64,000 nucleotides of DNA from Shewanella sp. Isolate13 (lineage in GTDB: Bacteria > Pseudomonadota > Gammaproteobacteria > Enterobacterales > Shewanellaceae): NCBI RefSeq assembly GCF_022398325.1, contig NZ_JAKEVD010000014.1, positions 46,233 to 110,232 of the forward strand. The letters are read 5' to 3'. The translations under genes and the position numbers were made by a program. How positions within the stretch are numbered: position 1 is the first letter of the stretch; each line of letters starts with the position of its first letter. Shown here in pieces: positions 17,159 through 24,966 of this stretch. The notes under the pieces are model-generated. The model was not told the DNA's origin, searched no databases, and worked only from the letters and a program-made list of their open reading frames with translations.

Positions 17159-17950
17159 TTAAGCCGCACACTCCCTCTTACGCAAACAAACGGAATCGCT
17201 ATCTAGCGAAGAGCATGCCAATGCGCTACAAGCACTACAGCTCATATGGTCGCGATAATGTTTATCGAAGAAGCTTGAGCTTCTTCGCTCCAGTGAATCA
17301 AACAGCTCTGGGGTGAGTGGCTTAGTCCACTTGTACTGTCCCATTAAGCGTGCCAGATGGCGGTAACAGGTCTCACGACGGTTTGATAAGTACTCAGGGG
17401 CAATCAACTGGCTTTCGAACTGGGTAAGCGAGCCAGTGAGGTAGAAGGTGATCCCCTGCACTAACTCTTTAACTTGCAGCGGCGTGGCCTCAAGCTCGCC
17501 TTTTGCTACCGCTTCATTGAGTGAGTCGGTAAACCAGCCCCAAAACGCATTGATACGCTTCTTAAAGCGATCCACTTTCTCATCGCTGGCGAGCTGCCAC
17601 ACCATGGTGTTGACCGAAACTGAGCGCAGAGTAAAGAAGCTTTTACTGCGCTTGATAGTTTCAAATGTAAACAGAATGGGTAACAGCACTTTTTCTTGGG
17701 CAGTTAAATCGGGATATTTGTTAATAAATATTGGCAAGTGGTTAGAGGTCGCACTGCGTAAAAATAGGCAGACTAATACATCCTCTTTACGCTCAAAAAA
17801 TTTATACAAGGTGCCAGTGGAACATCCCACCTCTTTTGCGAGTTGCGAGAACTTAAATGACACTATGCCTTGAGACTCAATAAGCTGCTCGGCGGCATCG
17901 AGTATCTGATTGCAGCGCATCATGGGCAACGCTTCTGTGGGACATTTCAT
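17159..17950 (-). CDS. TetR-family regulator 2 with Cys-rich C-terminal tail
   Basis: The 263-residue paralogue of the regulator at 11672 has an N-terminal HTH (VGCSTGTLYKFFERKEDVLVC) and a helical effector domain with the same layout. The tail SCSACSALACSSLDSDSVC holds five Cys, and the last residues add one more (RECAA). It is divergent from flavoprotein 2 (344 bp apart). A small inverted repeat CTAATA-N6-TATTAG at 18045-18062 lies between them and is a possible operator. Role as regulator is firm; its ligand is unknown. The Cys-rich tail shared with regulator 1 is not a normal TetR feature. Confidence 0.88.
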   Translation of the reverse strand: MKCPTEALPMMRCNQILDAAEQLIESQGIVSFKFSQLAKEVGCSTGTLYKFFERKEDVLVCLFLRSATSNHLPIFINKYPDLTAQEKVLLPILFTFETIKRSKSFFTLRSVSVNTMVWQLASDEKVDRFKKRINAFWGWFTDSLNEAVAKGELEATPLQVKELVQGITFYLTGSLTQFESQLIAPEYLSNRRETCYRHLARLMGQYKWTKPLTPELFDSLERRSSSFFDKHYRDHMSCSACSALACSSLDSDSVCLRKRECAA

Positions 17951-18044
17951 CTATTACAAGCCTAGTTTTACAGTTGAACCGATTATGCGCTTCTAACAAT
18001 TGCAGATTATAGATATCTCTTTCCTAATCGGGATTCACTTCACG

Positions 18045-18062
18045 CTAATACCACTTTATTAG
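18045..18062. promoter_or_regulatory. Candidate TetR operator
   Basis: CTAATA (18045-18050) and TATTAG (18057-18062) form a perfect 6-bp inverted repeat with a 6-base spacer, about 95 bp upstream of the TetR 2 start. Size and place fit autoregulation by a TetR dimer. There is no clear match in the equivalent region of module 1, so support is weak. Confidence 0.35.
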
Positions 18063-18173
18063 TAGGCTTTGTGAATTACGTCATATAAACATTAGCGCAA
18101 TAACTTGTAACCCAATATCGATTCCATTCACATTTTCTTGCTTCTCATTTCGGCCAGTATTTTGAGAGAAAAT

Positions 18174-18262
18174 TTATTCGAGAGCTGCCTCACGAATAAA
18201 TTTGTCACTGAAAAAATGGCGTGACTTAGTTCACCTTTAGCAACTGAACTTGCGTTTATCGT
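18174..18262 (+). promoter_or_regulatory. CRP-type promoter of flavoprotein 2 with upstream inverted repeat
   Basis: TTATTCGAGA (18174-18183) and TCACGAATAA (18190-18199) form an inverted repeat with a 6-base spacer. After 21 bp comes GTGA-N6-TCAC (18221-18234), a perfect CRP-like core, and after 22 bp TATCGTTA (-10 at 18257-18262). The same parts at the same spacings occur at 12512 and 22743. The inverted repeat, about 70-95 bases before the predicted start, is more likely an activator or accessory site than a classic repressor block. Confidence 0.72.
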
Positions 18263-18294
18263 TACCGCATTCCCTATTAGAGGATTACAAGAAA

Positions 18295-19806
18295 ATGCAA
18301 GGTAGAAGAAACTTTTTAAAACTCAGTGCCGGTGCTGCCGTTGGTAGTTTAGCGGCAACCTTACCCGGTACAGTACAAGCTAAAAGCTGTGGCGAGATTA
18401 ATTGGGACGAAAGCGTCGATGTGATTGTCGTTGGCTCTGGTTTTGCTGGCCTTTCTGCGGCGCTAAATGCTAAGCGCCAAAGACTGGGTTCTGTACTTGT
18501 TTTAGAAAAGATGCAGGTGATTGGTGGTAACTCGGCAATCAACGGCGGCTGGCTGGCGATCCCTAAGAACCCTATCCAGCTAGCACAAGGCGTCAACGAC
18601 GACTCACCAGAAGAGTTAGTCAAAGATCAGATTATCTCTGGTCGCGGCATGCAAAACGAACCTGCGCTACGCCAAATCGCTAACCGCTCTCTAGATGCCT
18701 ACGATCTTTGTATCGATACCGGCGTTAAATTCCGTGATGGTTTTAACATTCAGGTAGGCGGTCACAACAAGGCTCGCGCGATTCGTACCCAACACGGTAC
18801 TGGCGGTGACATCACCACCAAACTATATGAAGCTGGCGTAAAAGAGGGCGTTGATTACCGCCTACAACACTATATCGAAGACTTCATCATGGACGGTCAG
18901 CAGATCATCGGCGTTAAGGTTCGTAAGAACTACCGCTTCCCAGATCTAAACACTGGCACCACTCTTTTTGTTAAAGCAAACAAAGCAGTAGTACTGGCTA
19001 ACGGCGGTTTCGCTCGCAACATGAAGCTACGTGAAGCAGTTGATCCATCGCTCGATCCAACGCTCGATTGCACCAACGCAATGGGCGCGACAGGCGAAGT
19101 GACCCTAACCGCAATGGCTCACGGCGCGCTGCCTGTACATATGAACCTAATCCAAACGGGCCACTGGGGCTCACCAGATGAAGGTGGATTCGGTTGGTCA
19201 AACGCCTTGCTATCTATCGGCTGGCACCAAGGTGTGGCGATCAGCGTCCTAAACGGTAAGCGTTTTATGGACGAGCGTGCAGACCGTAAGACCTGCTCTG
19301 AAGCGATTATGAAGAACCGTAACGCCGACGGTAGCCCAGCTTACCCTGTGGTGTTCTTCAACTACAACAACTACGCCAATGACGACCGTGTTGTGCGCGC
19401 CCTTCGCGACAAGATGGCTTGGAAAGTTGACTCACTCGATGAGATCGCAGCTAAGTTCGATATCCCAGCTGCTGAGCTTAAGCGCAGCATCAAAGAATAC
19501 AACAAGCACGTTAATGACCGTCAAGACCCGCTATTCAACCGCAAGATGGATACGGCAGAAACGCTAACGGGCCCATTCGTCGTATCACGCATTTGGCCGA
19601 AAGTGCACTACTGCATGGGTGGTCTAAAAACCGATCTAGGCGCTCGTGTAATCGATGGCCGCTCTATGGAACCTATCAAGAATCTATACGCCATTGGTGA
19701 AGTAACAGGTGGCATCCACGGTGAAGCCCGTTTGAGCTCTACATCCTGCCTAGAGTGTCTAGTCATGGGTATCGTAGTGTCTGAAACCATCAAAGCCGAT
19801 CTTTAA
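18295..19806 (+). CDS. Periplasmic FAD reductase 2 (paralogue of reductase 1)
   Basis: The 503-residue protein has a Tat signal (RRNFLK near the start, then AGAAVGSLAATLPGTVQA), FAD-binding GSGFAG, catalytic R331 in DERADRKT, H438 in KVHYCMGG and R479 in GIHGEARLSS. As in reductase 1, QxHPT of fumarate reductases is replaced, here by QTGHW and SPDEGGFG. The C-terminal NRLGGN of fumarate reductases becomes ARLSSTS with CLEC after it, while reductase 1 has SRLGGC with PEC; the two therefore probably act on related but different substrates. I use the ATG at 18295 (AGAGGA upstream) rather than the TTG at 18250, since the Tat motif then sits at residues 4-9. First gene of module 2. Confidence 0.87.
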   Translation: MQGRRNFLKLSAGAAVGSLAATLPGTVQAKSCGEINWDESVDVIVVGSGFAGLSAALNAKRQRLGSVLVLEKMQVIGGNSAINGGWLAIPKNPIQLAQGVNDDSPEELVKDQIISGRGMQNEPALRQIANRSLDAYDLCIDTGVKFRDGFNIQVGGHNKARAIRTQHGTGGDITTKLYEAGVKEGVDYRLQHYIEDFIMDGQQIIGVKVRKNYRFPDLNTGTTLFVKANKAVVLANGGFARNMKLREAVDPSLDPTLDCTNAMGATGEVTLTAMAHGALPVHMNLIQTGHWGSPDEGGFGWSNALLSIGWHQGVAISVLNGKRFMDERADRKTCSEAIMKNRNADGSPAYPVVFFNYNNYANDDRVVRALRDKMAWKVDSLDEIAAKFDIPAAELKRSIKEYNKHVNDRQDPLFNRKMDTAETLTGPFVVSRIWPKVHYCMGGLKTDLGARVIDGRSMEPIKNLYAIGEVTGGIHGEARLSSTSCLECLVMGIVVSETIKADL

Positions 19807-19817
19807 GGAGCCGTCAA

Positions 19818-20186
19818 ATGAACAAGTTATTACTAAGCGCACTACTTGGCCTAGCGCTATCTAGCAATGTGATGGCTGGCGAGCTAGTCAAGATGAAAGG
19901 CAAGACTGAAGGCCGCATCAACCACGAGTTTATCTACCAAGATGGCTGCCAAACCTGCCACCAAGGCTCTGGTAAGAAGAATGCGACCGATGCGGCATGC
20001 GTTGAGTGTCATGGCGACATCAACAGCATCCCTGTCGATGAAAGCAAATTGGCGATCCCTGAGGCACACCCTCATAAATCGCTGCATTACAACCAAGGCG
20101 CAAGTTGCCTAGCGTGTCATGCCGAGCACGAAAAGAAAGCACCCGTCTGTACAGAGTGCCACCGTACTTGGTTTGAAGAGATGTAA
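19818..20186 (+). CDS. Periplasmic tetraheme cytochrome c 2
   Basis: The 122-residue protein has a Sec signal (cleavage near VMA-GEL) and heme motifs CQTCH, CVECH, CLACH and CTECH. It is the paralogue of the cytochrome at 14141, with the same HPHKSLHYNQGASCLACHAEHEK-type third/fourth heme region. It starts 11 bp after flavoprotein 2 with AAGGAG upstream, so it is translationally close to its redox partner. It should carry electrons from the quinol pool to the flavoprotein, which has no heme domain of its own. Confidence 0.92.
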   Translation: MNKLLLSALLGLALSSNVMAGELVKMKGKTEGRINHEFIYQDGCQTCHQGSGKKNATDAACVECHGDINSIPVDESKLAIPEAHPHKSLHYNQGASCLACHAEHEKKAPVCTECHRTWFEEM

Positions 20187-20227
20187 TGTGACTGATTAAT
20201 TTACAAATCTAAAAATAGAAATAGGGA

Positions 20228-21373
20228 ATGATGATGAAAAATACCACTAAGTTTATGTTGTCGATGGTGGCTACAGCAATCGCACTTTCAGGCTCAGCGG
20301 CTTTTGCTGCAGAGCAAACTGAAGACGGCATCAAGCTAGGCGGCGCGGTACGTGTTAACTACGCTTACCGAGACTATGACCAAGCCAATAAAGATAAAGG
20401 CGGTGACTTTTATTTCGATATGGCGGCAATCAAATTTGATGGCAAACACGGTGACTGGGGATTATCGGCCGAGTACCGCTTTACCTCAGGCACTGACTAC
20501 ATCAAATACGGTTACGCATACTACGATGTAAACCCTGATTGGCAACTACAGTTTGGTATTAACAAGGTGCCATTTGGTAACCGCGACTTCATCTCAAACA
20601 GCTACTGGTTTGGCATTCCTTATTACTTAGGTTTTGAAGATGATCATGACACAGGTATCAAGGCCGTTTACGAAAAGAACGGCTGGCATACTGACTTAGC
20701 CTTCTACAAGAGTGCTGAATACGGTCCATCTGAGAACAAGCGTTACTCTACCGACCTATACAGCGGTACCATAGCCGCAAGCGGTATCGAGTACTTCAAC
20801 GAAGAGACCAACCAGTTCAACCTGCGCCAGACTTACACCGCGGAACACGAAGGCGGTCAAACGACTCTTGGTGGTTCGGTGCAGTATGGTCAGATCTATA
20901 ACAGCAATACAGGCAACAACGGTGACCGTTACGCCGTCGCGCTTCACTTAGATAGCAGCTATAAAGGCTGGAACTTACAGTTGCAAGCTATGCAGTACGA
21001 ATACGATGCCGCAGACGCCGTTGATGCGAACAAGATCGCGGTATCGGTTGTGAGCTGGCAGTACGAGATCGCCTCTAAGGGTCAGTCTTATAGCGCTAAC
21101 ATCGCTAAGACATTCGCCACCGATTGGGGCAGTGTTAAGTGTTATAACGATTTTGGTCTGATGACACCTGATGTTGACGATGCTAGCTATGACAACAGCA
21201 TGCAAAACGTGACGGGCTGTGCGATTTCTGCAGGCCCAACTTACACCATGGTCGATTTCGTTATGGGTAAGAACATGACCTTCTCTACCGCTAACAACGA
21301 CCACGTGGGTCTACCAGAAATGGGCGACAGTTGGGATAAGCGCGTTAACATTAACTTCGGTTACTACTTCTAA
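20228..21373 (+). CDS. Outer-membrane porin 2 of the flavoprotein module
   Basis: The 381-residue porin is clearly a paralogue of porin 1, with long shared stretches such as GVNYAYRDY-like strand 1, FVMGKNMTFSTA and the final NFGYYF. It has a signal peptide ending in FAA-EQT and the same two C-terminal Cys. The start has three consecutive ATG codons (20228, 20231, 20234); AGGG at 20223-20226 favours the third. In module 2 it directly follows the cytochrome, whereas in module 1 a cupin and DUF3299 gene intervene. A 13-bp-stem hairpin lies downstream. Confidence 0.86.
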   Translation: MMMKNTTKFMLSMVATAIALSGSAAFAAEQTEDGIKLGGAVRVNYAYRDYDQANKDKGGDFYFDMAAIKFDGKHGDWGLSAEYRFTSGTDYIKYGYAYYDVNPDWQLQFGINKVPFGNRDFISNSYWFGIPYYLGFEDDHDTGIKAVYEKNGWHTDLAFYKSAEYGPSENKRYSTDLYSGTIAASGIEYFNEETNQFNLRQTYTAEHEGGQTTLGGSVQYGQIYNSNTGNNGDRYAVALHLDSSYKGWNLQLQAMQYEYDAADAVDANKIAVSVVSWQYEIASKGQSYSANIAKTFATDWGSVKCYNDFGLMTPDVDDASYDNSMQNVTGCAISAGPTYTMVDFVMGKNMTFSTANNDHVGLPEMGDSWDKRVNINFGYYF

Positions 21374-21477
21374 TAGTTGCTTAACTTTCAGCTATTAGGT
21401 TAACGCTTACCGATGACTCGAGCACAGGATCACGCATAGGGTCATTAGCAGGCCTAACAAGGTTAACTCGCGTTACC

Positions 21478-21516
21478 GACAGAAGCGAAGCTGCTCTCAC
21501 TTCGCTTCTGTCACTC
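21478..21516 (+). terminator. Strong hairpin after porin 2
   Basis: GACAGAAGCGAAG (21478-21490) pairs perfectly with CTTCGCTTCTGTC (21500-21512) around a 9-base loop. The following ACTCCCTTTAAATTTT is only partly U-rich, so it may terminate weakly or protect the 3' end of the module 2 mRNA. Confidence 0.6.
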
Positions 21517-21590
21517 CCTTTAAATTTTAGATTCTCCCAATAACTGGACTAGGTACAGCATCCCTGCTTGCTGCCGCCTCGTTGGATCAC

Positions 21591-21625
21591 GCCCTTTCTA
21601 TACAAAATAGCATGAGGGCTTTTTT
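21591..21625 (+). terminator. Terminator, or attenuator of the DcaP-like gene
   Basis: GCCCT (21591-21595) pairs with AGGGC (21615-21619), with an inner CTAT/ATAG stem, followed by six U's. It ends only 24 bases before the DcaP-like start codon, leaving no room for a separate promoter in between; any transcript of the next gene must either read through it or start within it. Confidence 0.6.
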
Positions 21626-21648
21626 ACTCTTCCCTACAAGAACTAACT

Positions 21649-22722
21649 ATGAAATCGATGACTAGAGTCTCTATTTGTATCTGTTTATTTGGCGCTGTTT
21701 CGCAGTCATCCATGGCCAGTGAATACCATTTCGGTGGATTCCTAAAAGCCAATGCTCGCTATGTAGATGGCAACATCGCCTTTCAAGATAGCTGGACCGG
21801 CGGTGGTCGCGTCACCAATTCGGCAAAAAGAACCCAATTTAGCGCCGCCGAAAGCCGCTTCAATGTCGGGATCACTCACGGCAATGTCACTGGCTTCGCA
21901 GAGATCGATTTCTCTGGCTCGGCTCAAGGAAATGCGGCCTTTTCTAACTCCTATAGCCCACGCTTAAGGCATGCCTATATCAATTATAACGATTTCACTG
22001 CAGGACAAACCTGGTCGACTATGGTCAACACCAGCGCCTTTGCGGAAACCGCAGACTTAGGTGGGCCATTAGTTGGCCAAGCGATGGTGCGTCAGGCTTT
22101 AGTGCGTTACAACACCGAGAATTGGCAGTTTGCGCTTGAAAACCCTTATACCTATGGCACTCAAGCAGGCAGTACTGACGCCGATAAAAAGTGGGTCGAT
22201 ACCAGTAATGACTATATCCCAGATGCGGTGATTAGATTCGATCAACAAGGCGACTGGGGCAACGTGTCGGTATCTAGCCTGTTTCGCTATTTAGATCCTC
22301 AGGATACGGCACAATTTGGCGCAGGAGTCTCACTGGCAGCCAAACTGAAAACTGTGGGGAAAGATGATATTCGCCTGCAAGTTCACTATGGCAATTTAGG
22401 CCGTTATGTGGGCACTGATGCGGCTAGGGATATGATCGATGGCGAGATAGAAACCACCACATCTGCCATGTTTGCCTATCGCCACTTCTGGACAGAGCGC
22501 ACTCGCTCCAGTCTGTTCTACGGCCACACCATCACCGAAGAGGAACAGAGCAATCGCTTTCATGCGGGAGTGAATCTATTCACCAATCTCACCCCGGCAT
22601 TGGCGTTAGGTTTTGAACTCGGTCGTTACCAGATTGATGATGGAGTCAGCCCCTATGAAGATGGCACGGCACCGCAAGGCGCATCAAATTACGCTCAGTT
22701 GAGCCTGCAATTTCACATCTAA
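21649..22722 (+). CDS. DcaP-like outer-membrane channel
   Basis: The 357-residue protein has a signal peptide (cleavage near SMA-SEY) and the typical start of DcaP-type trimeric porins: FGGFLKANARYVDG, then SRFNVGITHGNVTGFAEIDF, LRHAYINYNDFTAGQTWSTM. It ends in a beta strand (LSLQFHI). DcaP channels were named for dicarboxylate uptake in Acinetobacter and favour anionic solutes, so this fits a module that handles an organic acid. It lies between porin 2 and cupin 2, preceded by a terminator/attenuator and followed by the third shared promoter. Confidence 0.78.
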   Translation: MKSMTRVSICICLFGAVSQSSMASEYHFGGFLKANARYVDGNIAFQDSWTGGGRVTNSAKRTQFSAAESRFNVGITHGNVTGFAEIDFSGSAQGNAAFSNSYSPRLRHAYINYNDFTAGQTWSTMVNTSAFAETADLGGPLVGQAMVRQALVRYNTENWQFALENPYTYGTQAGSTDADKKWVDTSNDYIPDAVIRFDQQGDWGNVSVSSLFRYLDPQDTAQFGAGVSLAAKLKTVGKDDIRLQVHYGNLGRYVGTDAARDMIDGEIETTTSAMFAYRHFWTERTRSSLFYGHTITEEEQSNRFHAGVNLFTNLTPALALGFELGRYQIDDGVSPYEDGTAPQGASNYAQLSLQFHI

Positions 22723-22742
22723 ATAAAACAGCAAAAGAAAGA

Positions 22743-22831
22743 TTATTCGCGACCGAGTTCACGAATAAGTTTGCTGCTTAAAATGCTGCGTGATCCATTT
22801 CAACTTTACGCAGCCCCTATCACTTTATTGT
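22743..22831 (+). promoter_or_regulatory. CRP-type promoter of cupin 2 with upstream inverted repeat
   Basis: TTATTCGCGA (22743-22752) and TCACGAATAA (22759-22768) form an inverted repeat with 6-base spacer; after 21 bp comes GTGA-N6-TCAA (22790-22803) and after 22 bp TATTGTTA (-10 at 22826-22831). It is nearly identical in layout to the promoter at 18174, with the same right arm, and shows that cupin 2 has its own promoter but belongs to the same regulon. Confidence 0.72.
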
Positions 22832-22901
22832 TAGCTCAAGCCCGTTAAAACGAGCACAATATCGCAGCTTTAGCTGCATAAGCTAAAAAAACAGGAAGAG
22901 A

Positions 22902-23645
22902 ATGATGAAACTAAAAATGATGTTCGGTATCGCCGCACTAACTTCGACAGCAGCATTTGCTCAGGGCCCACAGTGTGACCACGCTCAACTGCCATACCAG
23001 CAGATGACACCAGTCCCATACGACAGCACGCCATATTCACCACAAGACACTATGCCAGAGCAGTGTAGCAATCCAGAAGTTGAAGCCTATATCGCAGCAT
23101 GGGAAGCGGGTGAGATTGATTTCACAACCATCCAGGCAAACGACAGCATCGCTAAAGATCAACGCTTCTGTAAGACCCTTGATGATGACGGTAACGTACT
23201 AGAAGTTAAAGACTGTGACCGTAACAAGTCTCCTGTTGGTTACATCTGGAAAGAGCTTTCAGATAGCCCAGTGGTTATCGGGATCACCGACGGTGGTAAA
23301 TCTGACCACGCGCCACACTTCCATGGTCAGCCAGAGTGTTACTACGTAGTAAACGGTGAAGGCCAAACCCTTGCCGATAACCAGTTCAAGAAGCTAGGCA
23401 CAGGCCAGTACTTCTACATTCCTGGCGCGACTATCCACAACACACCTATCATGTCTGACAAAGGCCTAGGTGTGATGTACTGGTACCCGAACAACGCGCA
23501 TTTCAACGGCTTCAAGTACTACTGGCGCAAAGACGTTAAGAACCTACGCGTAGCAGAAGAAGCATTCGACCGTGTTGATGAGATCCGTAAGCGTGACCTA
23601 AACTTAGGCCCATACGGCACTAACGAAGCTATCTTCAAGAAATAA
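22902..23645 (+). CDS. Secreted cupin 2, DMSP-lyase-like metal site
   Basis: The 247-residue protein has a Sec signal (cleavage at AFA-QGP) and a cupin domain with motif 1 PHFHGQPECYYVVNGEG and motif 2 GQYFYIPGATIHNTPI, so the His-His-Glu-His metal site is complete. It is the paralogue of cupin 1 (same WKELSDSP/WKELNDEP lead-in and same HxHxxxExY motif). The N-terminal part holds Cys residues (QCDH, QCSN, FCK, DCDR) that may form disulfides in the periplasm. It is transcribed from its own copy of the shared promoter and closed by a perfect terminator. Fold and metal site are secure; the substrate is unknown, with an acid-forming lyase or isomerase the best guess. Confidence 0.75.
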   Translation: MMKLKMMFGIAALTSTAAFAQGPQCDHAQLPYQQMTPVPYDSTPYSPQDTMPEQCSNPEVEAYIAAWEAGEIDFTTIQANDSIAKDQRFCKTLDDDGNVLEVKDCDRNKSPVGYIWKELSDSPVVIGITDGGKSDHAPHFHGQPECYYVVNGEGQTLADNQFKKLGTGQYFYIPGATIHNTPIMSDKGLGVMYWYPNNAHFNGFKYYWRKDVKNLRVAEEAFDRVDEIRKRDLNLGPYGTNEAIFKK

Positions 23646-23682
23646 GTCCTAAGCTTAATAAATAAGCAAATTCGTTAACTAA

Positions 23683-23708
23683 AAAAGGGCTCATATGAGC
23701 CCTTTTGT
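23683..23708. terminator. Bidirectional terminator after cupin 2
   Basis: A perfect palindrome with arms AAAAGGGCTCAT and ATGAGCCCTTTT (23683-23706) lies between cupin 2 and the convergent Omp85 gene and can end transcription from both sides. Confidence 0.85.
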
Positions 23709-23727
23709 TTTTCATTCACTTTCTATT

Positions 23728-24966
23728 TTAAAACGCTTCGTTGACGTTAAAGTAGAAGCCGCTGTCACCATCGCCCCACGCCATATCGAGCCTTAGATTC
23801 ACTCGGGGTTTAACCTCGAATCGATAGCCTATGCCGCCATTAGGCAGAATTTTATTGCCATCGAGCTCACTAATATCATCGGCAATCACACCCGCCCCGC
23901 CCCAGAACACCATGCCGTGACGCCCTGGCAGATTTAAGCGATACTCAATCTGACTCATCAACATCTGCTTATCGCGATAACGCCCAGATGTATAGCCTCG
24001 AAGTAGATCGCCACCACCGGCTTTAGAAAGCTGATCCCATGGCACCTCACCACTAGTGAACCGCCCTCGCACCTGCCAGGCTAAGATATCTTCGCCACGC
24101 CCAGTCTGCATATACTCGCTGTATAGCGCGTTATAAACATCGAAGTCGGTTTTACTGCCCAAGTATTGGCGATAGAAGGTCGCATCTATCTCTAAGATCC
24201 GCCCCGACTGCGGGTTTAATACATTGTCTCGACTGTCGTGATTGAGCAGCAGATTCACACCGACGCTGCGAGAACTCTCATCGAGTATGCCGGTATCGAC
24301 ATCCGAGTCTAACAGGTTAATTTTGCTAGCATCGGCGTAGCTAAAATCGAAACCGATCCCCACGAAGCTAGTCGGGCTCATCCGCTGCAGCAGCATAGGG
24401 TTAACCGAGATGATACGCTGGTTAAACTCGACCCGATTCCCGTCTTGATGATTTGTATCGTAACCCACCCCATAGAAGACATCGGGCGCATCATAGACTT
24501 CAGCGTTCAGGTAAAAACGCTGCCGATCTTGATTGATAAAGGTCTTATTGGCCACCGCCACGCCCAATGCGCCATTAGTCGAGGCGAGACCGTTAATGAC
24601 TAAGGATGATAACTGACTCACCTCATCATCGGGGTCATATTGGTATAAGCCCACCGCCGAGATCCCAACACCTAAATCCATCTCAGGGTTATAAAATGGC
24701 CCCGGCAGGTAGCTAAAATCGATCAGCTTGTCGGGATCAAATTCACCATCGGCGCCTAAGGTTTGCAAGAAATCTTCTAGCCAGCCTTGAGACGTCTTGT
24801 CATCTTGCTCTTCATCTGTCACCTGCGCAACTTCAGCCGCCTTATCGACATCAATGTCTTGATCAACAACCTCCTTCGCCAATGCAGGCGTGGAGATACA
24901 AGCCAGTGCAAGCGTACATCGAGTAAACCAAGAACCCAGAACCGTTTTGCTCGATCTAGCTGTCAT
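23728..24966 (-). CDS. Omp85-family beta-barrel without POTRA domains
   Basis: The 412-residue protein has a signal peptide (cleavage near ALA-KEV), an acidic linker of about 60 residues and then a bacterial surface antigen (D15/Omp85) barrel ending in Phe (NVNEAF). The LRGYTSGRYRDK motif corresponds to the VRGF/Y loop-6 signature of the superfamily. No POTRA repeats precede the barrel, so it is not BamA or TamA; similar short barrels occur as patatin-linked or stand-alone forms. It is the last gene of a four-gene envelope operon and overlaps the upstream stop by one base. Confidence 0.82.
   Translation of the reverse strand: MTARSSKTVLGSWFTRCTLALACISTPALAKEVVDQDIDVDKAAEVAQVTDEEQDDKTSQGWLEDFLQTLGADGEFDPDKLIDFSYLPGPFYNPEMDLGVGISAVGLYQYDPDDEVSQLSSLVINGLASTNGALGVAVANKTFINQDRQRFYLNAEVYDAPDVFYGVGYDTNHQDGNRVEFNQRIISVNPMLLQRMSPTSFVGIGFDFSYADASKINLLDSDVDTGILDESSRSVGVNLLLNHDSRDNVLNPQSGRILEIDATFYRQYLGSKTDFDVYNALYSEYMQTGRGEDILAWQVRGRFTSGEVPWDQLSKAGGGDLLRGYTSGRYRDKQMLMSQIEYRLNLPGRHGMVFWGGAGVIADDISELDGNKILPNGGIGYRFEVKPRVNLRLDMAWGDGDSGFYFNVNEAF

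Noticed and set aside
18174..18199. Inverted repeat as a transcription terminator
   Set aside because: No U tract follows, and the same element precedes other genes at fixed distance from a promoter.
12628..19806. Fused flavocytochrome c fumarate reductase
   Set aside because: No heme motif in either flavoprotein; the cytochromes are separate genes and the fumarate-binding motif is absent.
14531..23645. Direct naming of the cupins as DddY or another DMSP lyase
   Set aside because: Only the metal motif matches; length and surroundings of the motif differ, so only a resemblance is stated.
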